From Sphingomonadales bacterium CG_4_10_14_3_um_filter_58_15 (GTDB lineage: Bacteria; Pseudomonadota; Alphaproteobacteria; Sphingomonadales; Sphingomonadaceae), in assembly GCA_002783865.1 (NCBI GenBank), contig PFJE01000044.1:1-34087 (forward strand): a stretch of DNA of 34,087 nt, in the 5' to 3' direction. This document shows positions 15,179-24,327 of this stretch, one piece after another. Positions within the stretch are counted from its first letter, which is position 1. Each line of letters opens with the position of its first letter. The notes beneath the pieces were generated by a model. The model was given only the letters and a program-made list of their open reading frames with translations, was not told where the DNA came from and ran no database searches. A program made the position numbers and the translations under genes.

Positions 15179-17341
15179 CTAAAATCCGAACTTCACCGTC
15201 AACCGCGCATTAAGCGGCTCACCGGTTGAAATATTGTCATTATTATGGACTGACGGAAAATAGGTCTCGTCGAACAGATTTTCGACATTGAGCTGGACCT
15301 GAACCTTTTCGCTGAGGTCATAATAGAGCGCGGCATCGACTCGGGTGAAGGCAGGAATGCGGACACTATTGTCATTGGTGGCAAACTGGCTCGCCTGATG
15401 GGTCACCCCGATCCCGCCTGCAAATTGCTCGGTGAAATCATATTTCGTCCACAACGAGACCATATGCTCCGGAACCTGGAACAGCCGCAAATCCTGTCCG
15501 CCAATGGTGGTGGCATTGCGCTGCTGGCCGTTGAGATAACTATAGCCAGCATTGATCTGCCAACTTTCGGTCAGCTTGCCAACCAGCTGGAATTCCACGC
15601 CTTCGGTCCGCGAACCCGACAAGGTGCTATTGCCCTGATTGTCGAGCAGGATCGCCTGATCGTCACGATCGAGGCGGAAAAGGGCCGTCGTCAGGCTCAG
15701 CCCGGATGTCAGATCCCATTTCACGCCAATTTCATAATTCACGAAGGTTTCCGGTGCCAGATTGGCGGTATTGGGGGTGAGCGTCAGAAACTGGTCGCCC
15801 GACCTGGGCAAAAAGCTTTTGGCGTAGCTCGCGTAGATCGAGATATTCTCCTGCGGCTTGTAGATCGCGCCGAAACGGGGCGAGAATTTCTCGTCGGTCC
15901 GGTTCAGCAACAGACCGCTCTGGATATCATTTACATCCAGATCGAAGCGGTCAAAACGCACGCCGCCGATAATATCGAAATGGTCGCCAATGCTGATCTG
16001 GTCCTGGACATAAAGCGACAGGAATTTCAGGTTGGAGAAGGTGCTGCGGTTGAAGACCGGAAAGGTGAAGGCCGGAACAGCAATCGGGTCGGTCAGTGGA
16101 ACCACCACCAGATCGTCGTTGCTGGCCGCGAATAATATGTCTCGGCGCGCGTTGGCGGATTGCTGTTGCCCGATTTCATAACCAAGCAACAGGCTGTGGC
16201 CGAAAGCGCCGGTATCGCCAGTCCACAACAAATTGCTCTGGGTGATAAAATTTTCACGGTCGGTGGTGTCGACATAACCGTCCAGCGTGACGGAATTGCC
16301 GGACGGGGTCAGCCTTATATCATTGCTGCGCGCGTCAACCGGATAGATGTTGCGATAGAGCTTGTCATAGTCGCCATATTGCGTGGTGGCGCTGAACATC
16401 AACTCGTCGCTGAAATCATGTTCCACCCGCAGCTTGACGATATGGGCCTGCAGCGTGGTGCGGTTGGTGCCCGGCTGGCCAAAGAATGTATCCCGATATC
16501 CGGTAAGCGGGCCACAGGGGTCAGCGAAAGAACAGCTATTGCCGGTCGCACGCAGTTCTGCCGGATTGCCGCGATCGACGGCCCGGTCATCATCGACATA
16601 TTCGTAGGACAGCAGGATCCGGTTCTGGTCGTCAAGCTCGGCGCCAAAGGTCGGGTTTACGGCAAAGCGTCGACCGTCATAGAAATTGCGATGGTTGTTA
16701 AATTCTTCATAGAGGCCATTGATCCGGAAGGCGGCGGTATCATCGACGGCCAGATTCAGGTCGCCGCTGAGAAAATAGGCACCGAAACTGTCAACACTTG
16801 CCGTCGCTTCGCCAAACTGGCGATCGGCGATCGGCGATTTGGTCACGCGGTTGACGATACCGCCGCCACCGCCGCGACCAAAGATCATCGCATTGGGTCC
16901 TTTGTGAATCTCGACCCGCTCGATATTATAGAGCGGCCGGAAATATTGAACGTCATCGCGGATGCCATCGACGAAAAAATCGGCGGTTGTATTCTGCCCC
17001 CTGATCGTGATCTGGTCGCGGTTGCCCTCACCCTGCCCGATTGAGGCGCCCGGCGTGTAGCGGAGAATATCGCCGATATCCTGAAGCGCCTGATCATCCA
17101 GTTGTTCGCGGGTCACGACCGACACAGTCTGCGGCGTATCGATCAGCGGCGTGTCGGTTTTCAGACCCGCGCTGCTGATCGCGACATAGCCTTCCTTTTC
17201 ACCGGTTACGATGATCTCCTGATCATCAGCAAAACCTTCTTCCAACACCTCCTGAGTCGCTGCCTGTATCGGGACAGCAGCGATCGCGATCAGACTGATA
17301 GACGCAAGGGCACGCAGCGAGGGGCGGACAACAACATTCAC
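15179..17341 (-). CDS. TonB-dependent siderophore receptor
   Basis: Outer-membrane receptor of the siderophore type, 720 residues. A signal peptide (about 1-28) is followed by a TonB-box-like EIIVTG near 43-48, a plug domain (about 60-170) with TPQTVSVVTREQL, ADFFVDGIRDDVQYFRP and VEIHKGPNAMIFGRGGGGGIVN, then the beta-barrel. The C-terminal strands include NLFDETYFPS and the protein ends in phenylalanine, as outer-membrane proteins do. The plug sequence resembles catecholate receptors such as Fiu, but the ligand is not provable. The start is GTG at 17341 with AAGGAAG upstream. Fur-box-like sequences lie 17-65 nt upstream, fitting iron repression. No siderophore synthesis genes are in the window. 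Confidence 0.95.
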   Translation of the reverse strand: MNVVVRPSLRALASISLIAIAAVPIQAATQEVLEEGFADDQEIIVTGEKEGYVAISSAGLKTDTPLIDTPQTVSVVTREQLDDQALQDIGDILRYTPGASIGQGEGNRDQITIRGQNTTADFFVDGIRDDVQYFRPLYNIERVEIHKGPNAMIFGRGGGGGIVNRVTKSPIADRQFGEATASVDSFGAYFLSGDLNLAVDDTAAFRINGLYEEFNNHRNFYDGRRFAVNPTFGAELDDQNRILLSYEYVDDDRAVDRGNPAELRATGNSCSFADPCGPLTGYRDTFFGQPGTNRTTLQAHIVKLRVEHDFSDELMFSATTQYGDYDKLYRNIYPVDARSNDIRLTPSGNSVTLDGYVDTTDRENFITQSNLLWTGDTGAFGHSLLLGYEIGQQQSANARRDILFAASNDDLVVVPLTDPIAVPAFTFPVFNRSTFSNLKFLSLYVQDQISIGDHFDIIGGVRFDRFDLDVNDIQSGLLLNRTDEKFSPRFGAIYKPQENISIYASYAKSFLPRSGDQFLTLTPNTANLAPETFVNYEIGVKWDLTSGLSLTTALFRLDRDDQAILLDNQGNSTLSGSRTEGVEFQLVGKLTESWQINAGYSYLNGQQRNATTIGGQDLRLFQVPEHMVSLWTKYDFTEQFAGGIGVTHQASQFATNDNSVRIPAFTRVDAALYYDLSEKVQVQLNVENLFDETYFPSVHNNDNISTGEPLNARLTVKFGF

Positions 17342-17357
17342 GGACAGACTTCCTTAT

Positions 17358-17405
17358 ATGATAACTATTCTCAGCAGCCTGTCCGCTAATGATAATAGTT
17401 ATCAT
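17358..17405. promoter_or_regulatory. Candidate Fur boxes upstream of the TonB receptor
   Basis: Two GATAAT-type palindromes: a partial one from 17358 (ATGATAACTATTCTCA) and a nearly perfect inverted repeat at 17389-17405 (ATGATAATAGTTATCAT). Both match the ATGATAA...TTATCAT pattern of Fur operators. They sit between the divergent receptor and arsC-type genes, placed to overlap the receptor promoter. The assignment rests on motif and context. Confidence 0.65.
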
Positions 17406-17498
17406 ATGCAATCGCGAATCTGTCACCTCGGGAGATTTTCTTTGAAACAACCAGCCAGTTTGTGCTTATGAAGCGGCTCGGTGCAATGGGAGAGAAAT

Positions 17499-17849
17499 AT
17501 GCAAGCCACGATCTGGCACAATCCGAACTGCGGCACATCCCGCAAGACCCTGGCGATACTGGAAGAAGCGCCCGGCGTTGACCTAACCGTGATCGAATAT
17601 CTGAAAAACCCGCCCAGCCGTGCCAAGCTGGAACAGCTTTTTCGCGATGCTGGCATGACGCCACAGGAGGGCCTAAGGGTGCGCGGTTCGCCGGCCGAAG
17701 AGCTGGGGCTGACGAAAGATGACGCCACCGCCGATCAGATTTTGGATGCCATGGCGCAGGAGCCGATCCTGATCAACCGGCCGCTGGTCGAGACCGAAAA
17801 AGGGGTCAAGCTTTGCCGGCCGCAGGAACTCGTACACGAGCTTCTCTGA
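17499..17849 (+). CDS. arsC: ArsC-type (glutaredoxin-coupled) arsenate reductase
   Basis: A 116-residue thioredoxin-fold reductase of the E. coli ArsC family. The catalytic cysteine is Cys11 in HNPNCGTSRK, and the three arginines of the arsenate site are at 60, 94 (LINRP) and 107 (CRP), the same spacing as in the plasmid R773 enzyme, so it should be active. The ATG at 17499 is chosen for the GGGAGAG Shine-Dalgarno. No arsB, arsR or acr3 gene is nearby, so it is an isolated copy; some isolated homologues are of uncertain function. The ParA-like ATPase gene begins 47 nt downstream on the same strand. Confidence 0.9.
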   Translation: MQATIWHNPNCGTSRKTLAILEEAPGVDLTVIEYLKNPPSRAKLEQLFRDAGMTPQEGLRVRGSPAEELGLTKDDATADQILDAMAQEPILINRPLVETEKGVKLCRPQELVHELL

Positions 17850-17896
17850 CCGGAGAGGCTTTCGGCGGATTTGAGCAAAACGAACCGGAACAAATA

Positions 17897-18628
17897 ATGT
17901 CGGTAATCGCAGTTTACAGTATGAAAGGCGGCGTCGGGAAGAGCTGCTCGGCTGTGAATCTGGCATGGAATAGTGCTGTCGGCAGCTCACGGCGGACTTT
18001 GCTCTGGGATCTAGACCCGCAGGGCGCGGCGTCGTTCATTCTGAAGGGCGACCAGATGGAAAGGGACCGCGCCCGCGCGATGGTCGCCGGCACCGTCAAA
18101 CCGGCCAAGCTGATCAAACATTGCGAGATAGAAAATCTGGATCTGCTGGCAGCCGACGTCTCGCTACGCGGTCTCGACCGGCTATTTTTCCAGATCGGCA
18201 AGAAGCGTCATCTCGGCAAGCTACTCAAGGAGATCGGCAAGGACTATGACCGGATCATTCTCGATTGCCCGCCCGGTCTGACCGAGACGAGCGAGCAGAT
18301 CTTGCGCAACGCGGATATTGTGATTGTCCCGGTGATACCGTCCCCTCTTTCGGAGCGCGCGCTTCTCGACGTCCAGCTGTTCCTCGACAGCAGCGGAAAG
18401 AAACATGCCCCGTTGTTGCCGGTCTATACGATGGTTGATCGACGGCGATCCATCCACAAGCAGGGCTTGGCCAGAAATCCGAAATGGCCGGTGATACCGA
18501 TGTCGAGCGCGGTTGAGCATATGACCAAATTGCAGCAACCGGTCGGCAGCTTCGCGCCGCGCAGTCCCGCCGCCCAAGCCTATGCCCGTATCTGGCGGGG
18601 AATAGAGAAGCGGCTGGCCGAAAATTAG
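17897..18628 (+). CDS. ParA/MinD-family ATPase without a ParB partner
   Basis: A 243-residue deviant-Walker ATPase. The N-terminus MSVIAVYSMKGGVGKS contains the KGGVGKS P-loop (residues 10-16) with the signature lysine; Walker A' is in LLWDLDPQG and Walker B in IILDCPPG. The family positions plasmids, chromosome origins or cellular cargo by ATP-dependent dimerisation on DNA or membrane. No ParB, centromere-like repeats or replication genes lie nearby, and the chromosomal parAB pair would normally sit beside gidB/rsmG. It may be an orphan ParA that positions another cargo. The start at 17897 fits the family N-terminus; the open frame extends upstream into arsC. Confidence 0.88.
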   Translation: MSVIAVYSMKGGVGKSCSAVNLAWNSAVGSSRRTLLWDLDPQGAASFILKGDQMERDRARAMVAGTVKPAKLIKHCEIENLDLLAADVSLRGLDRLFFQIGKKRHLGKLLKEIGKDYDRIILDCPPGLTETSEQILRNADIVIVPVIPSPLSERALLDVQLFLDSSGKKHAPLLPVYTMVDRRRSIHKQGLARNPKWPVIPMSSAVEHMTKLQQPVGSFAPRSPAAQAYARIWRGIEKRLAEN

Positions 18629-18644
18629 TCGGGGCAGCCGCCGC

Positions 18645-21017
18645 CTATGCTGACTTTTTATTATATTCCAGTTGCTCGTTTTCAAACACGCCAAACAAAT
18701 TTCTGGCGTCGTCGGCAACCATCGGACGACCGAAATAATAACCCTGGATTTTGCGACAACCCAGCTTCCTGATCATCTGAACTTCTTCTTCGGTCTCGGC
18801 ACCCTCGGCCGTCGTCGACATGCCCAGAGCGTCAGCCATCGCCACAACGGCACGAATGATGGCAAGGCTTTCGGGCGCATTTTTGGCCGCACCCTGAACA
18901 AAGCTGCGATCAACCTTGATCGTCGTGAAACGTGTCTTGCGCAAATAGCCGAAAGACGAATAGCCAGTACCGAAATCATCAAGCGACAGATTGATGCCCA
19001 TTGCGATAATTTGATCGAGCACCTCCGCCGCGCCAGTGCCCTCGCGCATGAAAATGCTCTCGGTCACTTCGATCTCGAGACGACTGGGAGGAAGCCCGCT
19101 TTCTTCGAGTGCAGAGACAACCATCGACAGGAAATTTACTTCGGTCAGCTGGTCGGCTGACACATTGACCGCAACTTTAACCGTGGCCGGCCATTGCATG
19201 GCTTCCTGGCACGCGGTCCGCATCACCCATTCACCGATCGGGACTATGAGCCGCGCTTCTTCTGCCAGCGGTATGAATTTTGCCGGCGAAACCACACCAA
19301 ATTGCGGGCTCGTCCAGCGCAGCAGCGCTTCGAAGCCGACAACGCCGCCCGAATCCGCGCTGACCACCGGCTGGTAGTTCAACGACAATTCGTCTTTCTC
19401 CAGCGCCTTGCGCAGGGCCATTTCCATCACCCGCCGCTCTTCCGCCTGGACGTGAAGCTTTGGCTCATAATGGGTGAAGGCCCCGCCACCCTGATCCTTT
19501 GAGCGGTACAGAGCGAGATCGGCACTGCGCATCAGCATTTCGACCGTGCGTCCGTCGCGCGGACCTATCGCGGTGCCGACGCTGGCACCGATATACAATG
19601 TGTGCTGGTCGACTTCGTAGGGGCGAGACAGGGTATCAATAATATTTTTGGCCAACAATTCCATATATTGCGTGTCGCTCGCGTCCTTGACCACGATGGC
19701 AAATTCATCACCACCGAGACGGCCGCAAAGTTCGTTGTCGGACATGATCGAGCGCAGACGATCGGACACGCGCGCCAGCAACCGGTCACCAACCGGGTGG
19801 CCAAGGGTGTCGTTCACCGCCTTGAACCGATCGAGATCAATCATCATGAAGCCGCAGCGACCATTCCATTGCTCGGCTGTTTGCATTGCCTTTCTGACGG
19901 CATCGGTCAGCTGCATGCGGTTAGGCAGCCGGGTCAGCGTATCAAATCTGGCCAGATGCGAGATTTTATCGGCAGATTCGCGCTGCTCGGTTATGTCGGA
20001 CCCGACACCGCGAAACCCGTGGAACACGCCATTGTCATCGAGCTTGGGCGAAGCGGACAATTCCCACCAGCGGTTTTCGCCGTTAATCTGAACCGGCACC
20101 AGCATGTTACTGAAGCTGTCACGTCGTTTCAGCTTGTCTGCCAGTTCGTGCAAGGCGGTTGAGAATTTCCCGCTCTCCCATGACTCTCCAGCGACCAGTT
20201 GCAGGAACGGCTTGCCTTCAATCTCCTCCGGAGCCTGGCCTATCGCATGGGCAAATCGCGGCGAAACGTGGGTTATCCGGCGGGACGTATCGGTCTGCCA
20301 GAGCCAATCGGCCCCGGTGTCCTCAAATTCCTTGAGCAACAGGCTGACCACTTCACTTTTTTCGTTCAAACTGGCTTCTGCTACCCTTCTTTCAATGAAG
20401 GAGCGACCGGTCATCAGGCATCCGGAAATCAGCAATACCGCGATCGCCAGAGAGGCCAAGGCAAGATGAGGGTTGCCGACATACAGCCAGCCAACAATTA
20501 TCGCCGCACTCGACGATGATATGAACAGGATGCTGCTGAGCGGCATGGTCGAAAGCAGCATCGCGGAACCGACCATCAGGCAGATGATCGTCGCCCATAC
20601 TGGAATCATGGTGAGCAGGTCCGCGCTGAACGCAAACATTAGAAAGCCGGCACCCCAAAGAGAGCCGCCGACCAGGGAAATAAGATAAACCACCATCATT
20701 TCGGAGCGACTGATCGATTTCCGCTGCCATGCCGACTGTTTGCGATATGTAACATGGGCGTAAGAATAAAGAGCGACCAAACCTGCGAGCCACACACCCA
20801 GAAACGCAATATTGATTTTGCCGATACCCAGTTGCAGAATCAACATCGAGCATACGACCGCCGATACGATCTTCAGCAAACTATGTTGATTGTTGCCGTT
20901 GAATTGCAACGCGCGAATCCGGCCCCAATCAATGCCACTGGGATCGGATAGGCCAAGCAAAACGCTAAGCGGGATGATGCGCGGTAAACCGGATTGGGAT
21001 AGATTTTTTAACACCAC
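18645..21017 (-). CDS. Membrane-bound PAS-GGDEF-EAL cyclic-di-GMP signalling protein
   Basis: A 790-residue inner-membrane protein. About residues 45-205 hold five or six membrane helices, then a PAS domain (about 225-345; FEDTGADWLWQTD), a GGDEF domain (about 355-515) with intact GGDEF at 435-439, and an EAL domain (about 525-780) with intact EAL in GFEALLRW at 563-565 and the DDFGTGYSS loop-6 motif. Both domains may be active: cyclase and c-di-GMP phosphodiesterase. No RxxD inhibitory site precedes GGDEF (the segment reads SDNELCGRL). The start is GTG at 21017 with AAGGAAAG just upstream. It follows the fatty-acyl-AMP ligase gene by 84 nt on the same strand and may be co-transcribed. Confidence 0.95.
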   Translation of the reverse strand: MVLKNLSQSGLPRIIPLSVLLGLSDPSGIDWGRIRALQFNGNNQHSLLKIVSAVVCSMLILQLGIGKINIAFLGVWLAGLVALYSYAHVTYRKQSAWQRKSISRSEMMVVYLISLVGGSLWGAGFLMFAFSADLLTMIPVWATIICLMVGSAMLLSTMPLSSILFISSSSAAIIVGWLYVGNPHLALASLAIAVLLISGCLMTGRSFIERRVAEASLNEKSEVVSLLLKEFEDTGADWLWQTDTSRRITHVSPRFAHAIGQAPEEIEGKPFLQLVAGESWESGKFSTALHELADKLKRRDSFSNMLVPVQINGENRWWELSASPKLDDNGVFHGFRGVGSDITEQRESADKISHLARFDTLTRLPNRMQLTDAVRKAMQTAEQWNGRCGFMMIDLDRFKAVNDTLGHPVGDRLLARVSDRLRSIMSDNELCGRLGGDEFAIVVKDASDTQYMELLAKNIIDTLSRPYEVDQHTLYIGASVGTAIGPRDGRTVEMLMRSADLALYRSKDQGGGAFTHYEPKLHVQAEERRVMEMALRKALEKDELSLNYQPVVSADSGGVVGFEALLRWTSPQFGVVSPAKFIPLAEEARLIVPIGEWVMRTACQEAMQWPATVKVAVNVSADQLTEVNFLSMVVSALEESGLPPSRLEIEVTESIFMREGTGAAEVLDQIIAMGINLSLDDFGTGYSSFGYLRKTRFTTIKVDRSFVQGAAKNAPESLAIIRAVVAMADALGMSTTAEGAETEEEVQMIRKLGCRKIQGYYFGRPMVADDARNLFGVFENEQLEYNKKSA

Positions 21018-21101
21018 CTTTCCTTACGCTGAAATTCTTAGCGAAACGTAAGGATCGGCTCAAAAAAATTTCTCTGGCCAATTATCCGGCGTTGGCGCGA
21101 T

Positions 21102-22832
21102 TCAAGCGGCGACCGCATAGGGCTGAATATCGCCGGAAAGATACAGGTTCCGGGCCTTTGCACGGCTCAGTTTTCCGGAACTGGTGCGCGGCAAGGTACG
21201 CGGTGGTACGAGTTCGATAACGCAATTCATTCCGGTAATCGCTCTCACCTTTTCCCTGATCTCGTTCCACAGCCGCAGCCGCTCTGTTTCATCCGAGGTC
21301 CGGCATTGCACGAGCACGGCCGGTGTTTCTTCCCCACCCGGCGTGGTGATGGCGAAAGCGGCGATATCGCCGGCCTTGAAACCGGGCAATTGTTCAACCG
21401 CCCATTCGATATCCTGTGGCCAGTGGTTTTTGCCATTGATGATGATCATGTCCTTGGCGCGGCCGACGATGTACAGATAGCCGTTCGACAGATAGCCCAT
21501 ATCGCCGGTATCCAGCCAGCCATCGACGAGGCAGGCATCGGTCGCTTCCTGATCGCGATAATAGCATTCCATCACCGCCGGGCCCTTCATCCAGACCTTG
21601 CCGACCGATTTTTCGGCCAGCACGGCGCCATTTTCTTCGCGGATTTCCAGCTGCGTATCGCGCACCGGCTTGCCGCAGTTGACGATCGCACGGAAGCGTT
21701 TCGGGCGACTGCCGTCGCTCTGTTTCTCGCCCGATAATTCGGTTTCTTCAACCAGCTCGACTTCCATGCCCTCGCCCGATGGCATCAAGGTCACGGCAAG
21801 CGTGGCTTCGGCCAAGCCATAGCTCGGCAGGAACGCCTTGGCATCAAAGCCTGCCGGCGCAAACGCATCCGTGAATCGCTGCATCACGTCCGGCCGGATC
21901 ATATCCGCGCCGTTGCCCGCCAGACGCCAGCGCGACAGGTCGAAGCGTTCCACCACGTTGGACTGGCTGCCAATCCGGCGGGCGCAAATTTCATAGCCGA
22001 AGGTCGGGGAGAAGCTGCAGGATGTGCCGGGATTGCGGGTGATCAGGTCGAGCCATGACAAAGGTCGCCGTGCGAAATCTGCGGTCTTGAGATAATCGGT
22101 CGATACCTGGTTGGCGACCATCGACAGGAAACAACCGACCAGTCCCATATCATGGTAGAAAGGCAGCCATGAAATGCAGCGATCGCTATCGCCGATGAGC
22201 ATTCCGTGGGCATGCGAGCCCAGATTGTGCAACAACGCCTTGTGCGAGACGGCAACGCCGTGCGGGAAGCGGGTCGAGCCGCTGGAATATTGCAAATAGG
22301 CAATATCGCTGCTGTTCGCAGTCGGCAATGGCACGTCGACGGCATCCTGCAGGCCAAATTCATCCCACCCGTGGACGGGAATCGACCGCGACTGCCCGGC
22401 TGCGCCTGCCAATTCTGCTATCTCGTCCGGAAACAGCAGGATCGCGGGGTCACAGCTGTCGAGCTGAACACCGATTTGGTCGATATAGCTTTCCTTGCCG
22501 CCAAAGGAGGTCGGCAATGGCAGGGGAACCGGCAGTGCACCCGCGTAGACGGCACCGAAAAACAGCGCGCAGAACTGCGGCTCGGTATCGGCAATCAGCG
22601 CCACCCGATCACCCGGTTTTATGCCCGCCGCGATCAGCCGTTTTGCTGACGTCAAGGCGTCGGCCCGCAGGTCGCTGAACGGATAGGCGCGGACTAGCGA
22701 CGCCTTGGCATCGTGAAAATTGAAACCCCTTTGTCCTTCGGCCGCATAGTCCAGCGCCTCGCCCAGGGTTTCAAAGTCGGAAAAGCGACGAGGCAGTTCA
22801 TCCGCGGTCGGGGTTGGCGTCAGTTCGGTCAT
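21102..22832 (-). CDS. Fatty-acyl-AMP ligase (FadD32/FAAL-like adenylate-forming enzyme)
   Basis: A 576-residue adenylate-forming enzyme. The ATP-binding loop YLQYSSGSTRFPHG lies at about 179-192, the YGLAEATLA motif follows, then GWLDTGDMGY and the hinge region RAKDMIIINGKNHWPQDIE; the late catalytic lysine is near 554 in RTSSGKLSR. The PFYHDMGLVG and NHWPQDIE segments are typical of fatty-acyl-AMP ligases, which activate fatty acids and pass them to acyl carrier proteins rather than to CoA. No polyketide synthase, ACP or ceramide gene lies beside it, so its acceptor is unknown. The next gene on this strand is the c-di-GMP protein. A medium-chain acyl-CoA synthetase is the alternative. Confidence 0.9.
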   Translation of the reverse strand: MTELTPTPTADELPRRFSDFETLGEALDYAAEGQRGFNFHDAKASLVRAYPFSDLRADALTSAKRLIAAGIKPGDRVALIADTEPQFCALFFGAVYAGALPVPLPLPTSFGGKESYIDQIGVQLDSCDPAILLFPDEIAELAGAAGQSRSIPVHGWDEFGLQDAVDVPLPTANSSDIAYLQYSSGSTRFPHGVAVSHKALLHNLGSHAHGMLIGDSDRCISWLPFYHDMGLVGCFLSMVANQVSTDYLKTADFARRPLSWLDLITRNPGTSCSFSPTFGYEICARRIGSQSNVVERFDLSRWRLAGNGADMIRPDVMQRFTDAFAPAGFDAKAFLPSYGLAEATLAVTLMPSGEGMEVELVEETELSGEKQSDGSRPKRFRAIVNCGKPVRDTQLEIREENGAVLAEKSVGKVWMKGPAVMECYYRDQEATDACLVDGWLDTGDMGYLSNGYLYIVGRAKDMIIINGKNHWPQDIEWAVEQLPGFKAGDIAAFAITTPGGEETPAVLVQCRTSDETERLRLWNEIREKVRAITGMNCVIELVPPRTLPRTSSGKLSRAKARNLYLSGDIQPYAVAA

Positions 22833-23018
22833 CCAATATCCATTTCCGGGAGGTCAAGCCTTCCCAAAATCAATCTTTTTTGTTCGGCAACGGTGCAAAT
22901 AGTCTTTTTGACCCACCAATTAGCCGTTTCTGACAATGTCATTGATAACCTCTGGCGTTTAAATTTCGACCCGACTGTGGCACAAAAAGGGCAACCGTCA
23001 CACTTCAAGGCCAAACCG

Positions 23019-23537
23019 TTGAAAAACAGCGTTAAAACGTTAGATCAGGAGAGCTTGCATCGGCTGGCTATACGCTATGTCGAGCGATATGCAACGAGCC
23101 GGAAAAAACTGGCCGATTATCTCAACCGAAAAATTCGGGAAAGGGAATGGCAGGATGCGGACCCGCCCGCCATTGAGCAACTGATAGAGCGTTTCGTGGC
23201 GCAGGGTTATATTGACGATGCTTTATACGCTCAGAACAAGGCTTCCGCTCTTACCCGTCGCGGTTACGGGACACGCCGTGTATCGCATGCGCTTTACCAG
23301 GCAGGCATCAGCGAGGCGGACGGGCGCGAAGCCTTCCAGATCAGCGAAGCGAACAAATGGGTCGCGGCGGATAAATTTGCCCGCAAGCGGAAGATTGGCC
23401 CCTACGCCGAGAGCCAGCAGGACACCGACAAATGCCGCAAGCAATTGCAGGCCTTTCTCCGGGCTGGTCACGACTTTGATCTGGCGAACCGTTTTGTCTT
23501 TGCCAAGCCGGGCGAAGAAATAACAGTGGAAGAGTAG
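23019..23537 (+). CDS. recX: Regulatory protein RecX
   Basis: RecX family modulator that binds RecA filaments. The domain consists of three-helix repeats: ESLHRLAIRYVERYATSRKKLADYL, then IEQLIERFVAQGYIDDALYAQNKASALTRRGYGTRRVSHAL and a C-terminal repeat. The start is uncertain. The frame is open from 22713, antisense to the ligase gene, but homologues begin shortly before the first repeat. TTG 23019 is taken because CAAGG precedes it by 8 nt and gives MKNSVKTLDQ. GTG 22977 is an alternative. recA is not in the window. The gene's role is secure, its N-terminus is not. Confidence 0.85.
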   Translation: MKNSVKTLDQESLHRLAIRYVERYATSRKKLADYLNRKIREREWQDADPPAIEQLIERFVAQGYIDDALYAQNKASALTRRGYGTRRVSHALYQAGISEADGREAFQISEANKWVAADKFARKRKIGPYAESQQDTDKCRKQLQAFLRAGHDFDLANRFVFAKPGEEITVEE

Positions 23538-23689
23538 TTCTGGATGGTGCAAGTAGATGGACGTCTTTCATTAGATCGCCCACTTTGACGTCATGAATCG
23601 CCAGTTTAATATTATTGTGATATATGCTGTAGACCGAGTCGAAATATGTTAGATTTTTGATTTGGCTTAGTTTTGTTCGGAGATGCATC

Positions 23690-24310
23690 GTGGCAAGCTT
23701 ATTTGCGGAACCAGACCCTGCGGATAGTGATGGGTCCAATGCCAGCGAAGACGATCATTCAATCACCCAGAACGAATTGCGCCGTGCGACTGGCCGCGTC
23801 AAATGGTTCGACAGCCATCGCGGATTTGGCTTCATTGTGCCGGAGAATGGCGAGGCGGACGAGGATGAGCCGACCCCGCAGTCGGACATATTGGTTCACT
23901 GGAGTCTGCTGGAACCACTGGGCACGCGCGAATTGCCGGAAATGGCGGTCGTCACCTGTGAATATGCGGTGGCACCGAAAGGGCTGCAGGCAACAAAAAT
24001 TCTCGACATCGATCTTTCTGAATGCGGCGTACGGAACGAATCGTCAGCCGTATCGGGCTCTCGTCAAGCCATGCACATTGTCGATGATGATTCTGCCTTC
24101 ATCGGCGCCGAGGTAAAATGGTTCAACCGTGCCAAAGGGTACGGATTTCTGGTGAGCGATGCATTCGGCGGCGATATTTTCCTCCACATGGAAACGCTGC
24201 GGGACGCGGGAATTGATGAAATTGTTCCGGGCCAACAATTGATGGCCCGCATAAGAGACGGCAATCGTGGCCACATGGCTGTGCAAGTATGCTTGCCGCC
24301 CCGGGACTGA
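23690..24310 (+). CDS. Double cold-shock-domain protein
   Basis: A 206-residue protein with two cold-shock (OB-fold) domains, each with both RNA-binding motifs. Domain 1 (about 33-108) has [16 protein letters not shown] and DILVHWS; domain 2 (about 137-205) has [16 protein letters not shown] and DIFLHME. Such two-domain proteins bind single-stranded RNA or DNA and are common in alphaproteobacteria. The start is GTG 23690 with GGAG 7 nt upstream; the open frame begins earlier, but without a sensible N-terminus. An acidic, Ser/Asp-rich tail precedes domain 1. It is followed 17 nt later by the DUF192 gene, an order frequent in alphaproteobacteria, so these genes probably form an operon. Confidence 0.92.
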   Translation: MASLFAEPDPADSDGSNASEDDHSITQNELRRATGRVKWFDSHRGFGFIVPENGEADEDEPTPQSDILVHWSLLEPLGTRELPEMAVVTCEYAVAPKGLQATKILDIDLSECGVRNESSAVSGSRQAMHIVDDDSAFIGAEVKWFNRAKGYGFLVSDAFGGDIFLHMETLRDAGIDEIVPGQQLMARIRDGNRGHMAVQVCLPPRD

Positions 24311-24327
24311 ATAAGAAAACAACCAAG

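Noticed and set aside
16160-17044. A 294-codon plus-strand open frame within the TonB receptor gene
   Set aside because: It is antisense to the receptor plug and barrel, which have unmistakable motifs. No Shine-Dalgarno or family resemblance.
22713-23018. RecX extended N-terminus from ATG 22713
   Set aside because: It would overlap the start of the ligase gene on the other strand by 120 nt and adds about 100 residues unlike RecX.
23558-23597. Two GACGTC palindromes upstream of the cold-shock gene
   Set aside because: Six- to eight-base symmetries are common by chance and no known operator fits.
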